Shown here: piece after piece, positions 6,711 through 14,103 of the stretch
Numbering within the stretch: the first letter of the stretch is position 1
Layout of the letters: the number at the start of each line of letters is the position of its first letter
IMG/VR virus record: IMGVR_UViG_3300036828_000332
Coordinates: 1-52,037 of that record
DNA: 52,037 bases
Strand: one strand, 5' to 3'
DNA from: a virus
The notes under the pieces: generated by a model
Seen by the model: the letters and a program-made list of their open reading frames with translations, nothing else
Told to the model about the DNA's origin: nothing
The model's database searches: none
Translations under genes and position numbers: made by a program

Positions 6711-7997
6711 TCATTGAATAGACACCGCCGTTCCGATCCGGGCCGCGACATCCGCAGGGAATGCCGTGCGGCCCCGAAGCAGGTTTTCAAGATGCGACAT
6801 CTGGGAAATCGTAAGCGCATCGACCGGCTGCATGTAGACCCTTGCTGTCATGTCCGGCTTAGAGTGCCCGAGCTGCGCCTGCACTGCCTTCAGGTCGAGG
6901 CCTACGAATTGGGAGATTGTCGCGAAGGATCGCCGCAGCATCTGGAAGTCGATATCCTGAACGGGAATTTTAGCGCGTATTGCGGCTGGCCGCAGCATAC
7001 AGCGGACAATATTGGAATAGATTGCCGGTCGGCCATCACGCTGCCCCCGGAATAAGAGATCCTTCTGGCCGATACCTTCCGTGGCAATCCAGGCATGGAC
7101 CTCGCCCGCCAGTTCGGGCGGAAGATGGATAAACCGGGACCTTCCGGTCTTGGTGCTCTTGACGTTTCTCCAGCGGTCGAATGCCTTGTTGATATGTATC
7201 CAGGTAGGGCCGACATCTGCCACCGTGACCGCCATCAATTCGGCGGGCCGGGTTGCGCCAAGGATCGATACCCAAACGATCAGCCGGTCCCGGATGTTCA
7301 ACTCATTGAGCAAAGCCGGAAGGTGCTGCGGCGGGAACACACTCTTATCCGGCTTGATCGCCTGTTTGGGAACCCTCAGCCGGACAGTCACCGAGCGCGC
7401 CGGATTCCGCGGTGTCATTCCCCGCTCCAAGGCGAGGTCGAAGATAGCGCGAAGGTTCGTTAGGACGTGTGTGGCATACGAGGTACTGACGCCCTTCTTC
7501 AAGGTCTTTTTTCGCAGATCCTGGCGATGAGCCAGCGATCCCATGAACCGCTTGAGATCCTCGGGGAGAATCGAATCAACTGCCCGCTGGCCCAACGCGG
7601 GAATGATTGAGTTATTGAAGATTGAGCGCGTGTTGCGGCGCGTGCCTTCCTCCCAGTCAACTTCCCGCATGGTCAGATAGTCTTCGCAAAGGTCTGCTAC
7701 CTTCGCGCGCCCAGTGGTGGCTACCGCTTGCCCGGCTTGCCGCCGCAACCATTCACGGTGGATATCCTCTGCTTGTCCCTTGGTGGGAATCTCTACCTTG
7801 GTTCCGATGATGCGCTTGCGTTGCTGCCGGCGCGTAGTGCCATCCGGCTTCGCCACAATGACGTGGTAGAAACCCTTCCACTTCTTTTCGCGCTTGCCTA
7901 CGAGTTCTACCCATCCGTTCTGATGGCTCTCGCGGTTGCGATGCGCCGCGTTGTAGCTGGCGAGATCGGGAAGAGGTGTTGCGATCTTGTTGCTCAC
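6711..7997 (-). CDS. int: tyrosine-type integrase
   Basis: This 428-aa tyrosine recombinase should integrate and excise the phage at att sites. A SAM-like core-binding domain covers about 97-210 (VADLCEDYLTM onward) and the catalytic domain about 220-395: Arg250 in GATRPAEL, Lys280/283 in the beta-hairpin, Arg355, His378 in LGHS and Tyr388 in RVYMQ. The usual HxxR motif reads QMLR, so the first catalytic His is Gln. The N-terminal 90 residues hold a basic segment that may bind arm sites. ATG overlaps the upstream stop as ATGA; it is the last gene of a five-gene coupled unit starting at 8821. Confidence 0.95.
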   Translation of the reverse strand: MSNKIATPLPDLASYNAAHRNRESHQNGWVELVGKREKKWKGFYHVIVAKPDGTTRRQQRKRIIGTKVEIPTKGQAEDIHREWLRRQAGQAVATTGRAKVADLCEDYLTMREVDWEEGTRRNTRSIFNNSIIPALGQRAVDSILPEDLKRFMGSLAHRQDLRKKTLKKGVSTSYATHVLTNLRAIFDLALERGMTPRNPARSVTVRLRVPKQAIKPDKSVFPPQHLPALLNELNIRDRLIVWVSILGATRPAELMAVTVADVGPTWIHINKAFDRWRNVKSTKTGRSRFIHLPPELAGEVHAWIATEGIGQKDLLFRGQRDGRPAIYSNIVRCMLRPAAIRAKIPVQDIDFQMLRRSFATISQFVGLDLKAVQAQLGHSKPDMTARVYMQPVDALTISQMSHLENLLRGRTAFPADVAARIGTAVSIQ

Positions 7998-8197
7998 TTC
8001 CCTTTCTCCAGCCGTTCCATCCGTTGCTCATGGATCTCAGCAATGTGGAGCAACCGCGCCATGCCTTCCATGATCTGGTCGATTTGCGTGCCCTGCTTCC
8101 GAAACTGTTCGCGGTTCTCTATCACCATCAACTCTACGGTTTGCGTTAGCGCCTCATGCCGCTCGATCAGTTTTTCCAGCCGCTCATCAATGGTCAT
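7994..8197 (-). CDS. small coiled-coil protein, 67 aa
   Basis: This short acidic, helical protein (LEKLIERHEALTQTVELMVIENREQFRKQ, then MEGMARLLHIAEIHEQRMERLEKG) has heptad spacing over most of its length, suggesting a coiled-coil dimer or trimer. It resembles in style the 80-aa protein at 8579-8821, which opens the same operon, and the two may pair. ATG at 8197 overlaps the stop of the HTH protein as ATGA. No function is known. Confidence 0.75.
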   Translation of the reverse strand: MTIDERLEKLIERHEALTQTVELMVIENREQFRKQGTQIDQIMEGMARLLHIAEIHEQRMERLEKGK

Positions 8198-8394
8198 CGC
8201 GCAACCGCCTTTGCCTTGTACGGGCGTCCCACCTTGCGGATCTTGAGCGCCTTCAAGTCTTTCTCGGCGATCCTGTATACCTCCCGCGCGCCCCAGGCTA
8301 CCCGGTCGGTCTTCAGCCGCCCCGCGCGGATCAAGGCATATACCCACCAGCGCGAAACCCCTAAGCGCTCCGCTGCCTGATCTACGGTCATCAT
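8194..8394 (-). CDS. excisionase-like HTH protein, 66 aa
   Basis: The protein opens with MTVDQAAERLGVSRWWVYALIRAGRL, a MerR/excisionase-type (HTH_17) helix-turn-helix, followed by a wing (VAWGAREVYRIAEKDLKAL) and a basic tail. Proteins of this type are recombination directionality factors (Xis) or small repressors. Its place two genes upstream of the integrase in a coupled operon favours Xis. A second HTH_17 protein (8898-9110) competes for that role. ATG at 8394 or 8391 overlaps the upstream stop. Confidence 0.8.
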   Translation of the reverse strand: MMTVDQAAERLGVSRWWVYALIRAGRLKTDRVAWGAREVYRIAEKDLKALKIRKVGRPYKAKAVAR

Positions 8395-8582
8395 GCGCGA
8401 CCTCCCTTCGCCGTAAGCACTACTTTTAACCGCATCGTCTGGGGAGTCGCGCCGAATACCTTCAGGTACGCGCGGCAGTCGTCGCACGTCGTCGGGTATT
8501 CTTCACTTGATCCAAGTGTCTGGCACCCGCACATCTTGCACGGTCCAGTTGGCACGCTTGCTATATCCCAGAGTGCGCTCAT
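8391..8582 (-). CDS. zinc-ribbon protein, 63 aa
   Basis: CKMCGC near residue 15 and CDDC near residue 33 form a CxxC-x15-CxxC zinc ribbon. The rest is short and basic. Such small proteins often bind nucleic acid or a partner protein, but no family is recognised. It overlaps both neighbours by ATGA, so it is part of the integrase operon. Confidence 0.75.
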   Translation of the reverse strand: MSALWDIASVPTGPCKMCGCQTLGSSEEYPTTCDDCRAYLKVFGATPQTMRLKVVLTAKGGRA

Positions 8583-8821
8583 GAGCGCCCTCCCTTCCCG
8601 TTGGTGTGTTCCCGGGTAATCGCGCGAATGAGACCGTCAAGGTTCTCCTCGATCCGCTTCATGCGGGCATCGGCGGCATCGACGTACTTATCGACCGTGA
8701 CCGCCAAATGTCCTATGGCCTCCTGCGTCTGAAGCTGGGCCGCTGCCAGCTTGATGAGCGTATCCTGTGTGGTCAGTTGTTTTTCGAGTAACAGCCTGAC
8801 CATCGATTCCATTGATTCCAT
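8579..8821 (-). CDS. small coiled-coil protein, 80 aa
   Basis: This is the first gene of the integrase operon. Residues 5-65 are predicted helical with heptad-like spacing (MVRLLLEKQLTTQDTL, then AVTVDKYVDAADARMKRIEENLDGL). No family is recognised. TAGGAA lies 2 nt before the ATG, with AAAGGACT a little further upstream, directly behind the CAAACAAA leader. Confidence 0.7.
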   Translation of the reverse strand: MESMESMVRLLLEKQLTTQDTLIKLAAAQLQTQEAIGHLAVTVDKYVDAADARMKRIEENLDGLIRAITREHTNGKGGRS

Positions 8822-8876
8822 TTCCTAAGTCCTTTGTTTGTTTTGTCTTATGGCTAATAGCCACATAACAATTATA
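8822..8876 (-). promoter_or_regulatory. promoter, dyad and leader of the integrase operon
   Basis: On the minus strand a perfect TATAAT (8876-8871) is followed by the palindrome TGGCTA-T-TAGCCA (8863-8851), placed where the transcript should begin, then GACAAAACAAACAAAGGACT and the start codon at 8821. No convincing -35 box is seen. The palindrome could be an operator or a hairpin protecting the 5' end. Confidence 0.6.
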
Positions 8877-8897
8877 CAACACAAAGATTCGGTCGTT

Positions 8898-9110
8898 TCA
8901 GATCGGTATTCCCTTCTCCATGGCCCTTCGGCAGTGTTCGATAAAGGCCTCGATATCGGTGGGCAGGAAGCGAACAGAGCGCCCGAGCTTCACCGAGGGC
9001 AGAACCGGCTTACGCTTCCCTTCGGCGTGCGCCAGGACCCAGGCGATAGAGACGTTGAGCCGGTCCGCCACTTGGCGCGCGTTGAGGAGCGCTGCGGAAG
9101 ACTCCCTCAT
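8898..9110 (-). CDS. HTH_17/AlpA-type DNA-binding protein, 70 aa
   Basis: The core LLNARQVADRLNVSIAWVLAHAEG is a MerR/excisionase-type helix-turn-helix, and LPSVKLGRSVRFLPTDIEAFIEHCRR is the typical wing and C-terminal helix of the AlpA/Xis group. It could be the excisionase or a small regulator. ATG at 9110 follows GGGGAGA and overlaps the upstream stop as ATGA. It closes the early operon just before the integrase-operon promoter. Confidence 0.85.
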   Translation of the reverse strand: MRESSAALLNARQVADRLNVSIAWVLAHAEGKRKPVLPSVKLGRSVRFLPTDIEAFIEHCRRAMEKGIPI

Positions 9111-9388
9111 GCCGGATCTCCCCAATCGAATTCTATGGTGTAGGCTGTCAGCGGGCGGTTCGGCTGGCCATCCGGTCTGGGGCCTGCTGTCGATTCCATG
9201 CGATAGAACTGGATGGCCTCTTCGAGCGTCGGGAATTGGCGCGCCAGATCCCGGCGCTCGGTGGCAATTACATGCACGAATCTCTTGTCGCCATCCGCAA
9301 TCGGAGTCGGATCGTAATCCACAACGTAGAGGCCGTCAAGCTCCGTGGGCTCGCCGCTGTGCAGGCCGATGAGGCGCAGGGTGATCAT
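9107..9388 (-). CDS. hypothetical protein, 93 aa
   Basis: This acidic alpha/beta protein starts with strands MITLRLIGL and GLYVVDYDP and has a helix FPTLEEAIQFYRME. It resembles no family I can name. The ATG at 9388 was preferred to the TTG three codons upstream. Its 3' end overlaps the HTH gene. Confidence 0.7.
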   Translation of the reverse strand: MITLRLIGLHSGEPTELDGLYVVDYDPTPIADGDKRFVHVIATERRDLARQFPTLEEAIQFYRMESTAGPRPDGQPNRPLTAYTIEFDWGDPA

Positions 9389-9401
9389 GTAAACCAATCT
9401 T

Positions 9402-10277
9402 TTAAGCCGCGCGCCTGCTCAACAACTTTAAGTACCGAGCCCACGCCTTTCTTGCAGCGTTGCGGTAACTAGACTGTTTTACCTTTGGCCTCTGGCTCCA
9501 CTCTTTTAGTTTGCTCGACAGCTCACGCGTATCGTCGTTTGGGTCTGGATTGCTCTCGTTCAAAACCTCACCCCAAAAGCCAGACGCCGCCTCGGCATCT
9601 GTTGACCACGCAGACAACATTTCCGCAACTACACTCGGCTTGCCGATCATCCAGACATGTTTGACAGGTTTCCGCCCTGCGTGTTTTGAGGAAACGTTAC
9701 TGATGGCATCCAACCAAAGAGCAAACTCCCGATTTGAGCCTTCCTGAAAATACAGCCCGTGATCCCTGGCGACGAACAGTATCGTTCGGTCATCCCCCTC
9801 CTCCCGCTGAAGGTCTCGACGAAAGTAGTCGATCCCCTTGGCTACCTTGCCGAGAAAGGCGGGGGCCAGACCGGCCAACTCTTTGTAGTCAGCCACGTAC
9901 ACACCAATCTTGTCGGTGTTGGTTCTTGCCGCCATGGGGTTGTCGAATAGATCGAATAGTATCGCCGCATCGTCCATGGATGTCAGCGAGTACCTATTGA
10001 TCGTCACACCCAAGTTTTTCGGAAAGGCACCCGCATCACAACCGGCCAGAACTGTAGAAGTGTGCTGGCCGTCCGCGCGCCACTCTCCCTCCTGGCCGTC
10101 GATGATAGCCATCGACCAACATGGTGAATTAAAGCCTTCTTTCTTTAAGCGGTTCCTGAAGAAGGCCAACCTTGACTCTTTAAGTAGACGCTCCCCCGGA
10201 AGGGGGCGCATCGTTGCCACTTTCTGCGCCAGTTCCGGGGTAAGTGGAACAAGTTCCGAGCTGATCTTTCGTACCAT
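9402..10277 (-). CDS. ParB/DGQH-like protein, 291 aa
   Basis: The N-terminal half contains ISSELVPLTPELAQKVATMRPLPGERLL followed by a strand and RADGQHTSTVLA (about residues 68-79), which recalls the ParB/DGQHR fold, where a similar loop binds nucleotide. The rest is unlike ParB: a YVADYKEL helix, a long central part with DYFRRDLQRE and a basic C-terminus. I infer a DNA- or nucleotide-binding protein; the family is uncertain. GGAGAAAACAATG gives a strong ribosome site. Its first 98 bases overlap the end of the upstream gene in another frame, an unusually long overlap for this genome. Confidence 0.7.
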   Translation of the reverse strand: MVRKISSELVPLTPELAQKVATMRPLPGERLLKESRLAFFRNRLKKEGFNSPCWSMAIIDGQEGEWRADGQHTSTVLAGCDAGAFPKNLGVTINRYSLTSMDDAAILFDLFDNPMAARTNTDKIGVYVADYKELAGLAPAFLGKVAKGIDYFRRDLQREEGDDRTILFVARDHGLYFQEGSNREFALWLDAISNVSSKHAGRKPVKHVWMIGKPSVVAEMLSAWSTDAEAASGFWGEVLNESNPDPNDDTRELSSKLKEWSQRPKVKQSSYRNAARKAWARYLKLLSRRAA

Positions 10278-10779
10278 TGTTTTCTCCTGCGCTATTGCGC
10301 GATGTTAAGGCGACTTCCCGCCCATTGGCGGATTGGCCTGGGTTAATAGAGTTGAGTTCGTCTTCGATCCAATCGATCAATCGGCAAAGCTCAAGGGTGA
10401 TAACGTTTTCGGGTGTCCATCTCAGACGGCTTTTTCTTTCGTAGTTTGCCTCCTCTCGACGCCGCTTGATCTCGGCGCGCAACGTCTTATAGAAATCAAC
10501 ATGGGACTGTCCACCAAGATGGGCGTGTCGAGTATGCCAGTCGCAAATATTTCGGAGTTCGCGGTCGATTGTGAATGTAAACTTAGCGCTTCCGACGTTC
10601 TGGATGTCAAGCCACGGGATGGCCGCAGCACGCCTCAAGATCGTATTAGCCACGCAAACAGCAGTCCCTGTTGCTGCCAATTTATCCACCGTTTGAATTA
10701 GGTCCTGTACCGCGCCGTGCCGTCGTGTATTTCCGGCCCTAGAAGCCTCCGCGCTGCTGCCTTTCTTCCGCCCCTTCAT
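10180..10779 (-). CDS. hypothetical protein, 199 aa
   Basis: The N-terminus is very basic (MKGRKKGSS), followed by a helix, a strand-rich central part and a Trp/Arg-rich helical part. The last 50 residues, rich in Ser, Gly and Asn, are of low complexity, and the final 32 overlap the ParB-like gene. No family is recognised. GGAGGAGG lies just before the ATG at 10779, which also overlaps the upstream stop as ATGA, so this start is well supported. Confidence 0.75.
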   Translation of the reverse strand: MKGRKKGSSAEASRAGNTRRHGAVQDLIQTVDKLAATGTAVCVANTILRRAAAIPWLDIQNVGSAKFTFTIDRELRNICDWHTRHAHLGGQSHVDFYKTLRAEIKRRREEANYERKSRLRWTPENVITLELCRLIDWIEDELNSINPGQSANGREVALTSRNSAGENNGTKDQLGTCSTYPGTGAESGNDAPPSGGAST

Positions 10780-11237
10780 AGACCTCCTCCCGGCGGCAGC
10801 CCGAGTGCCTGGTGCCCCGCTTCGAGCGCTTCGAACATGGTCTTCCCCGGCGCGTATTCGATATAAGGCATGAAGACCTCGACGGCCTGGACCATGCCGA
10901 CATCGATCAGCGCGCACTGCGCCTGAACCCAGCGCAGCAATTGACGCCATGCTACGCGGCGGGCTTTTTCGCGCAGCCGGGCTTTCTCGTTGGAATCGAC
11001 ATAAGTGGTGCGCCGTTTCAGTAGCAGTTGATAAACCGGCTCGACACGGGTGGGCATCACAAACAACGTGTCGCGCCCATTCAGCCGCATGGACCAGCGC
11101 AGGCCGGTGATTTCGCCGCCCTCATAATCGGTCGCAATTTGTGTAGCGCCCGCCTGAATCAGACACGCCGAAATCTCCGCCCCGGTCTTGGCCGGGCTGA
11201 TCTCGGTCGATTCCATGAATAGAGTTTTGCTTGGCAT
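10776..11237 (-). CDS. conserved phage hypothetical protein, 153 aa
   Basis: The protein runs from a short polar N-terminus through a beta-rich half (TQIATDYEGGEITGLRW, DTLFVMPTRVEPVY) to helices (LREKARRVAWRQLLRWVQAQCALID) and ends in Gly-rich residues. Its overall shape matches small proteins common in phage early regions, with no function known to me. GAGGGACTG lies before the ATG. It follows a strong terminator, so it may depend on read-through or on a promoter not recognised here. Confidence 0.75.
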   Translation of the reverse strand: MPSKTLFMESTEISPAKTGAEISACLIQAGATQIATDYEGGEITGLRWSMRLNGRDTLFVMPTRVEPVYQLLLKRRTTYVDSNEKARLREKARRVAWRQLLRWVQAQCALIDVGMVQAVEVFMPYIEYAPGKTMFEALEAGHQALGLPPGGGL

Positions 11238-11244
11238 CAGTCCC

Positions 11245-11281
11245 TCAAAAAAGAAAGCGGCAAGCCACGCGGGCCTGCCGC
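11245..11281 (-). terminator. intrinsic terminator after the Pro-rich gene
   Basis: On the minus strand GCGGCAGGCC, a 5-nt loop and GGCTTGCCGC (one G-T pair) form a stem, followed directly by TTTCTTTTTT. It lies 16 bp downstream of the stop of the Pro-rich gene. Confidence 0.85.
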
Positions 11282-11297
11282 CAGCCTCGACTACTTC

Positions 11298-11975
11298 TTA
11301 CTTGTGATGCGTAACCCCCGGAGGAGGCGGCTCCACCGGAACCCAGACCCAAAGCCAGCCGCTAATCTGCGGAAAGTAGGCCAACGCCCAAAAACCGGGG
11401 CTCATGCCGCCGGCCTCACTTGGCGGCAGGTTGATGGGATTCTCAATCGATCCGGTCTCACCACCCGGAGGCGGTCCCGGAGGCTCCGGCCAGATGTTCG
11501 GCGGAATCGGATGCTCGACGTGCGGCGGCGGCAGGATCACCCCGCCCGCAGGCGGATTGGGCCACACTGACGGCGGAATCGGATGCGAGACGGACGGAGG
11601 TGGTCCTCCCGGAGCGATAGGGTGTGCGGGGAAACCGGGACCCTGCGACGGCCCAGGCGGATAGTAGATCGGGTGCGATGGATATCCCGGACTTGGCCAG
11701 ATGCCAGGGCCACCACCACCCGGAGGATTGGGCCATACGCCCGGCGGGATGGGATGCGACGGATATGGGGGGGGCCCACCCGGTGCTACCGGATGCGTCG
11801 GGTATCCCGGCGACGGTGTGCCACCCCAAGTTGGCGGTTGCCAAGGTGCGCCATAACCGGGATCGACGGGGCTGTAAATCGGGTGTGTGGGCGCGCCGAC
11901 ACTTCCCGGAGGGATTTCGATGGGATGCGCTGGCTGCCTCGCGGGGACCAGCCAGACAAGGATAGGTGATGTCAT
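11298..11975 (-). CDS. Pro/Gly-rich repeat protein (HPI-PPG repeats), 225 aa
   Basis: Most of the protein is built from imperfect repeats of His-Pro-Ile/Val followed by Pro/Gly, in larger blocks such as SHPIPPGVWPNPPGG and AHPIAPGGPPP. HPI/HPV occurs about nine times and VWPNPP or IWPEPP three times. The last 40 residues change to an aromatic segment (GFWALAYFPQISGWLWVW). Proline content suggests an extended or polyproline-II rod with an aromatic C-terminal cap. No signal peptide is seen. AAGGAG precedes the ATG, and a strong terminator follows. It sits among early recombination genes, an odd place for a structural-looking protein. Function unknown. Confidence 0.85.
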   Translation of the reverse strand: MTSPILVWLVPARQPAHPIEIPPGSVGAPTHPIYSPVDPGYGAPWQPPTWGGTPSPGYPTHPVAPGGPPPYPSHPIPPGVWPNPPGGGGPGIWPSPGYPSHPIYYPPGPSQGPGFPAHPIAPGGPPPSVSHPIPPSVWPNPPAGGVILPPPHVEHPIPPNIWPEPPGPPPGGETGSIENPINLPPSEAGGMSPGFWALAYFPQISGWLWVWVPVEPPPPGVTHHK

Positions 11976-11998
11976 CGTTTATTACTCCTTTTTGGAAC

Positions 11999-12205
11999 TT
12001 ACTCAGTGAGGGACTCACTGCCCTCTAGTGTGCTGCTGCTTTGTGTCAGGTTCATTTCGGCGCGCCCGATTACGACGCTGAAAATCTTGTGAAGCCGCGT
12101 TTTCATGCGCTCATCATGGGCCGTCTCGGCGGCCAGGGTCGCATAGCCCACGGCCACCACCAGTTCGGTGTAATCGCTGCCATCGAGCTTCAGCGTGACG
12201 GTCAT
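11999..12205 (-). CDS. hypothetical protein, 68 aa
   Basis: This small protein has a strand at the N-terminus (MTVTLKLDGSDYTELVVAVG) and a long helix after it, then a Ser/Thr-rich tail. No family is recognised. ATG at 12205 overlaps the stop of the 51-aa gene as ATGA, so the longer frame upstream is rejected. Confidence 0.7.
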   Translation of the reverse strand: MTVTLKLDGSDYTELVVAVGYATLAAETAHDERMKTRLHKIFSVVIGRAEMNLTQSSSTLEGSESLTE

Positions 12206-12357
12206 ACATCCGGTTCCGCCACATGCAGGAAATCTTCGATCGTCTGCTGAATGTCCGCCGCCAGCTCCCTCACCGTCGCAGGATCCACGACGCCCGCATC
12301 GTCGCAAAAGTACTCGGCCAATTCGTAACACTTTGAATCGAAGGTCTTCGAGCCCAT
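12202..12357 (-). CDS. hypothetical acidic protein, 51 aa
   Basis: The protein starts MGSKTFDSKCYELAEYF and ends DFLHVAEPDV; it is acidic and mainly helical. It fills exactly the space between the stop of the 146-aa gene (adjacent) and the ATGA overlap with the 68-aa gene, which is strong positional evidence for coding. No function is known. Confidence 0.7.
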   Translation of the reverse strand: MGSKTFDSKCYELAEYFCDDAGVVDPATVRELAADIQQTIEDFLHVAEPDV

Positions 12358-12798
12358 CTAATTGACCTCCTTCGGTGGACGTCCGCGCCGCTTCGCAAAG
12401 GGCTGCGCTTCTTCGTCGGGCGGCAAGACCCCCGTCTCGGTAAAGGCGAACGTCTCCTGCAGCTCGTCTGCCGTCATCGCCTCTTCCCGCACGGCTTCGT
12501 GCGTGTCCATGCGGATATACGACTTCATGCCGCGCCGGGGCACATCGAAGGTGATCACGCATTCGGCATCGCGCATTTCGTAACCCTGGTTGATCTTGTC
12601 GGTAGTGGCGGCCACGCGCCCATTGGCTTCCTCGATCCGCGCCGCAAGCGCGCTGGAGACTTCTTTCTTTTGCGCCCGGAGAGAGAAGACCTCTTGCGCC
12701 TCGCGCGCCAGCGATTCACCCAGAACGCGCTTCTCCTCATTTGTGAACGTGTACTTCACCTGTTCAAGAACTACCTTCGGCTGCTTTGAGTCCGGCAT
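12358..12798 (-). CDS. hypothetical protein with AT-hook-like tail, 146 aa
   Basis: Residues 15-70 are helical and charged (EEKRVLGESLAREAQEVF and following), then a strand-rich part (DAECVITFDVPRRGMKSYI) and a C-terminal KRRGRPPKE, which matches the GRP core of AT-hooks. It may bind DNA through this tail. It overlaps the upstream candidate annealing protein gene as TAATG and lies in the recombination cluster. Confidence 0.75.
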   Translation of the reverse strand: MPDSKQPKVVLEQVKYTFTNEEKRVLGESLAREAQEVFSLRAQKKEVSSALAARIEEANGRVAATTDKINQGYEMRDAECVITFDVPRRGMKSYIRMDTHEAVREEAMTADELQETFAFTETGVLPPDEEAQPFAKRRGRPPKEVN

Positions 12799-13817
12799 TA
12801 CTTGGTCTCCTTATCGGCTTCGTCCTTCGCAGGTGCTTCGGGGTTCTTGAGGAGATGTTCGCGCAGGCGTTGCCGCTTGGCGGGCTCCAGCGGCTTTGTG
12901 GTCGCCTCCCCTTCGGCGGGTTCGTTCTTCACGCGCATCAGGTCCGGCCATGTGTACTGCCCTTCCTTCAATCCGTTGAAGATCGCCCCGAGGTGTTGCA
13001 GGGATTCGAGGGTGAGCGATTCGAGCGACTGCCCGTCCAGGTAATCCTTCAGCATGGCGGGCGAGATGCCCAGCGAGCCGAACTTATCCAGGATCTTCTT
13101 TTTGGCCGAGTCCGGATCTTTGGCCGACTCATCCGCCACCGTCGCATCGATGGCGGCGCGGGCTTCGTCCAGAATGTCGCGCGGTAAGAGACGCTGGCCG
13201 TTATCCCGAATCAGCTTCGACCGCTCCGCGCCCATCAGGTTCCGGAACTCGTCTTTGGTGGCTTCGAGCAGATACACCATGTCGCCGTAGGAGTTCTCGC
13301 GCACGCCGCGGGCGGTGCGGCCCTTCTTGACCTCCTTACGCTCGATCAGCTTGTCTACCGTGGCGTCGGTCGAATAGGCCACGTTGGTTTCCAGATCCAG
13401 AACCTTCACCGTCAGCAGCGCCCGGTCGCCGTCTTCATAGGTGATCCGGGCCGTGCTGTGAACGTTGCGCCATGCCATCAGGGCCGACTCTATAAAGCGG
13501 ATTGAGAAGTTCACGGCGAAGGCGTCGCGCCACTGCCCGGTGGCCGGATCCTTCTCGCGTCCCACCGGGCGGTGATAGAGCGCTGTGTCGGCAAAACCCG
13601 GTCTCCGGCAGTCCTTCAGGATGCGCTGCCGAAAGGTGTCGATATCGCGCGGGTTCTTGTAGGCCACCACGTAACTGGCTTCGATCTCCGCTTTCGCTGC
13701 CGCCGCTGCGGCGGTCGGGGCCATATCGCCAGAGACCGAGATCTCTTGCGCCAGCGTTGTGTCGCGCACCGTGACCGAACTGCCGGCCGCCTGCGTGGGC
13801 ATCATTTCATCCTTCAT
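12798..13817 (-). CDS. conserved phage protein, candidate annealing protein, 339 aa
   Basis: The core (about residues 45-270) has conserved-looking segments AYKNPRDIDTFRQRIL-DCRRPGFADTALY-RPVG, AVNFSIRFIESALMAWRNV and TYEDGDRALLTVKVLDLETNVAYS, then GVRENSYGDMVYL. I recall proteins with this layout in many phages and mobile elements, usually unnamed. Lying one gene from a YqaJ-type exonuclease, it is a good candidate for the single-strand annealing partner, but this is inferred from position. The C-terminal 70 residues are charged. A Met four codons downstream is an alternative start. Confidence 0.75.
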   Translation of the reverse strand: MKDEMMPTQAAGSSVTVRDTTLAQEISVSGDMAPTAAAAAAKAEIEASYVVAYKNPRDIDTFRQRILKDCRRPGFADTALYHRPVGREKDPATGQWRDAFAVNFSIRFIESALMAWRNVHSTARITYEDGDRALLTVKVLDLETNVAYSTDATVDKLIERKEVKKGRTARGVRENSYGDMVYLLEATKDEFRNLMGAERSKLIRDNGQRLLPRDILDEARAAIDATVADESAKDPDSAKKKILDKFGSLGISPAMLKDYLDGQSLESLTLESLQHLGAIFNGLKEGQYTWPDLMRVKNEPAEGEATTKPLEPAKRQRLREHLLKNPEAPAKDEADKETK

Positions 13818-14103
13818 TGGTGGGGATCTCCTTCACTTTCTTGAATAGTTTCGACTTCGGGCAGGTGATGAAATGGTTCGTGCCGTCCGCATCGTAGGGC
13901 GCGAGCTTGCCATTGCGATGCCGCACCCAGTAGATCGTGGCGGGACATCCCTTGCATGTGGAAGCCTCACCGATCAGGTGCATCACGGAGGCGACGGCCT
14001 TCAATATTCGCTGGTGTTCTTCCATTAACTTGTGATGCACTTCGACGAGGCGGCGGCGCTGCCGTTCCAGCTCTTCGATATCTCCGGTGGGGCTCATCAT
14101 CAT
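13807..14103 (-). CDS. hypothetical protein with Cys cluster, 98 aa
   Basis: The first 50 residues form a charged coiled-coil-like helix; the rest contains CKGC, a short beta segment (TIYWVRHRNGKLAPYDADG) and a later CP, a layout resembling a small zinc ribbon. It lies between the exonuclease and the candidate annealing protein and overlaps both, so it may act with them. The coiled coil suggests oligomerisation. Confidence 0.75.
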   Translation of the reverse strand: MMMSPTGDIEELERQRRRLVEVHHKLMEEHQRILKAVASVMHLIGEASTCKGCPATIYWVRHRNGKLAPYDADGTNHFITCPKSKLFKKVKEIPTNEG

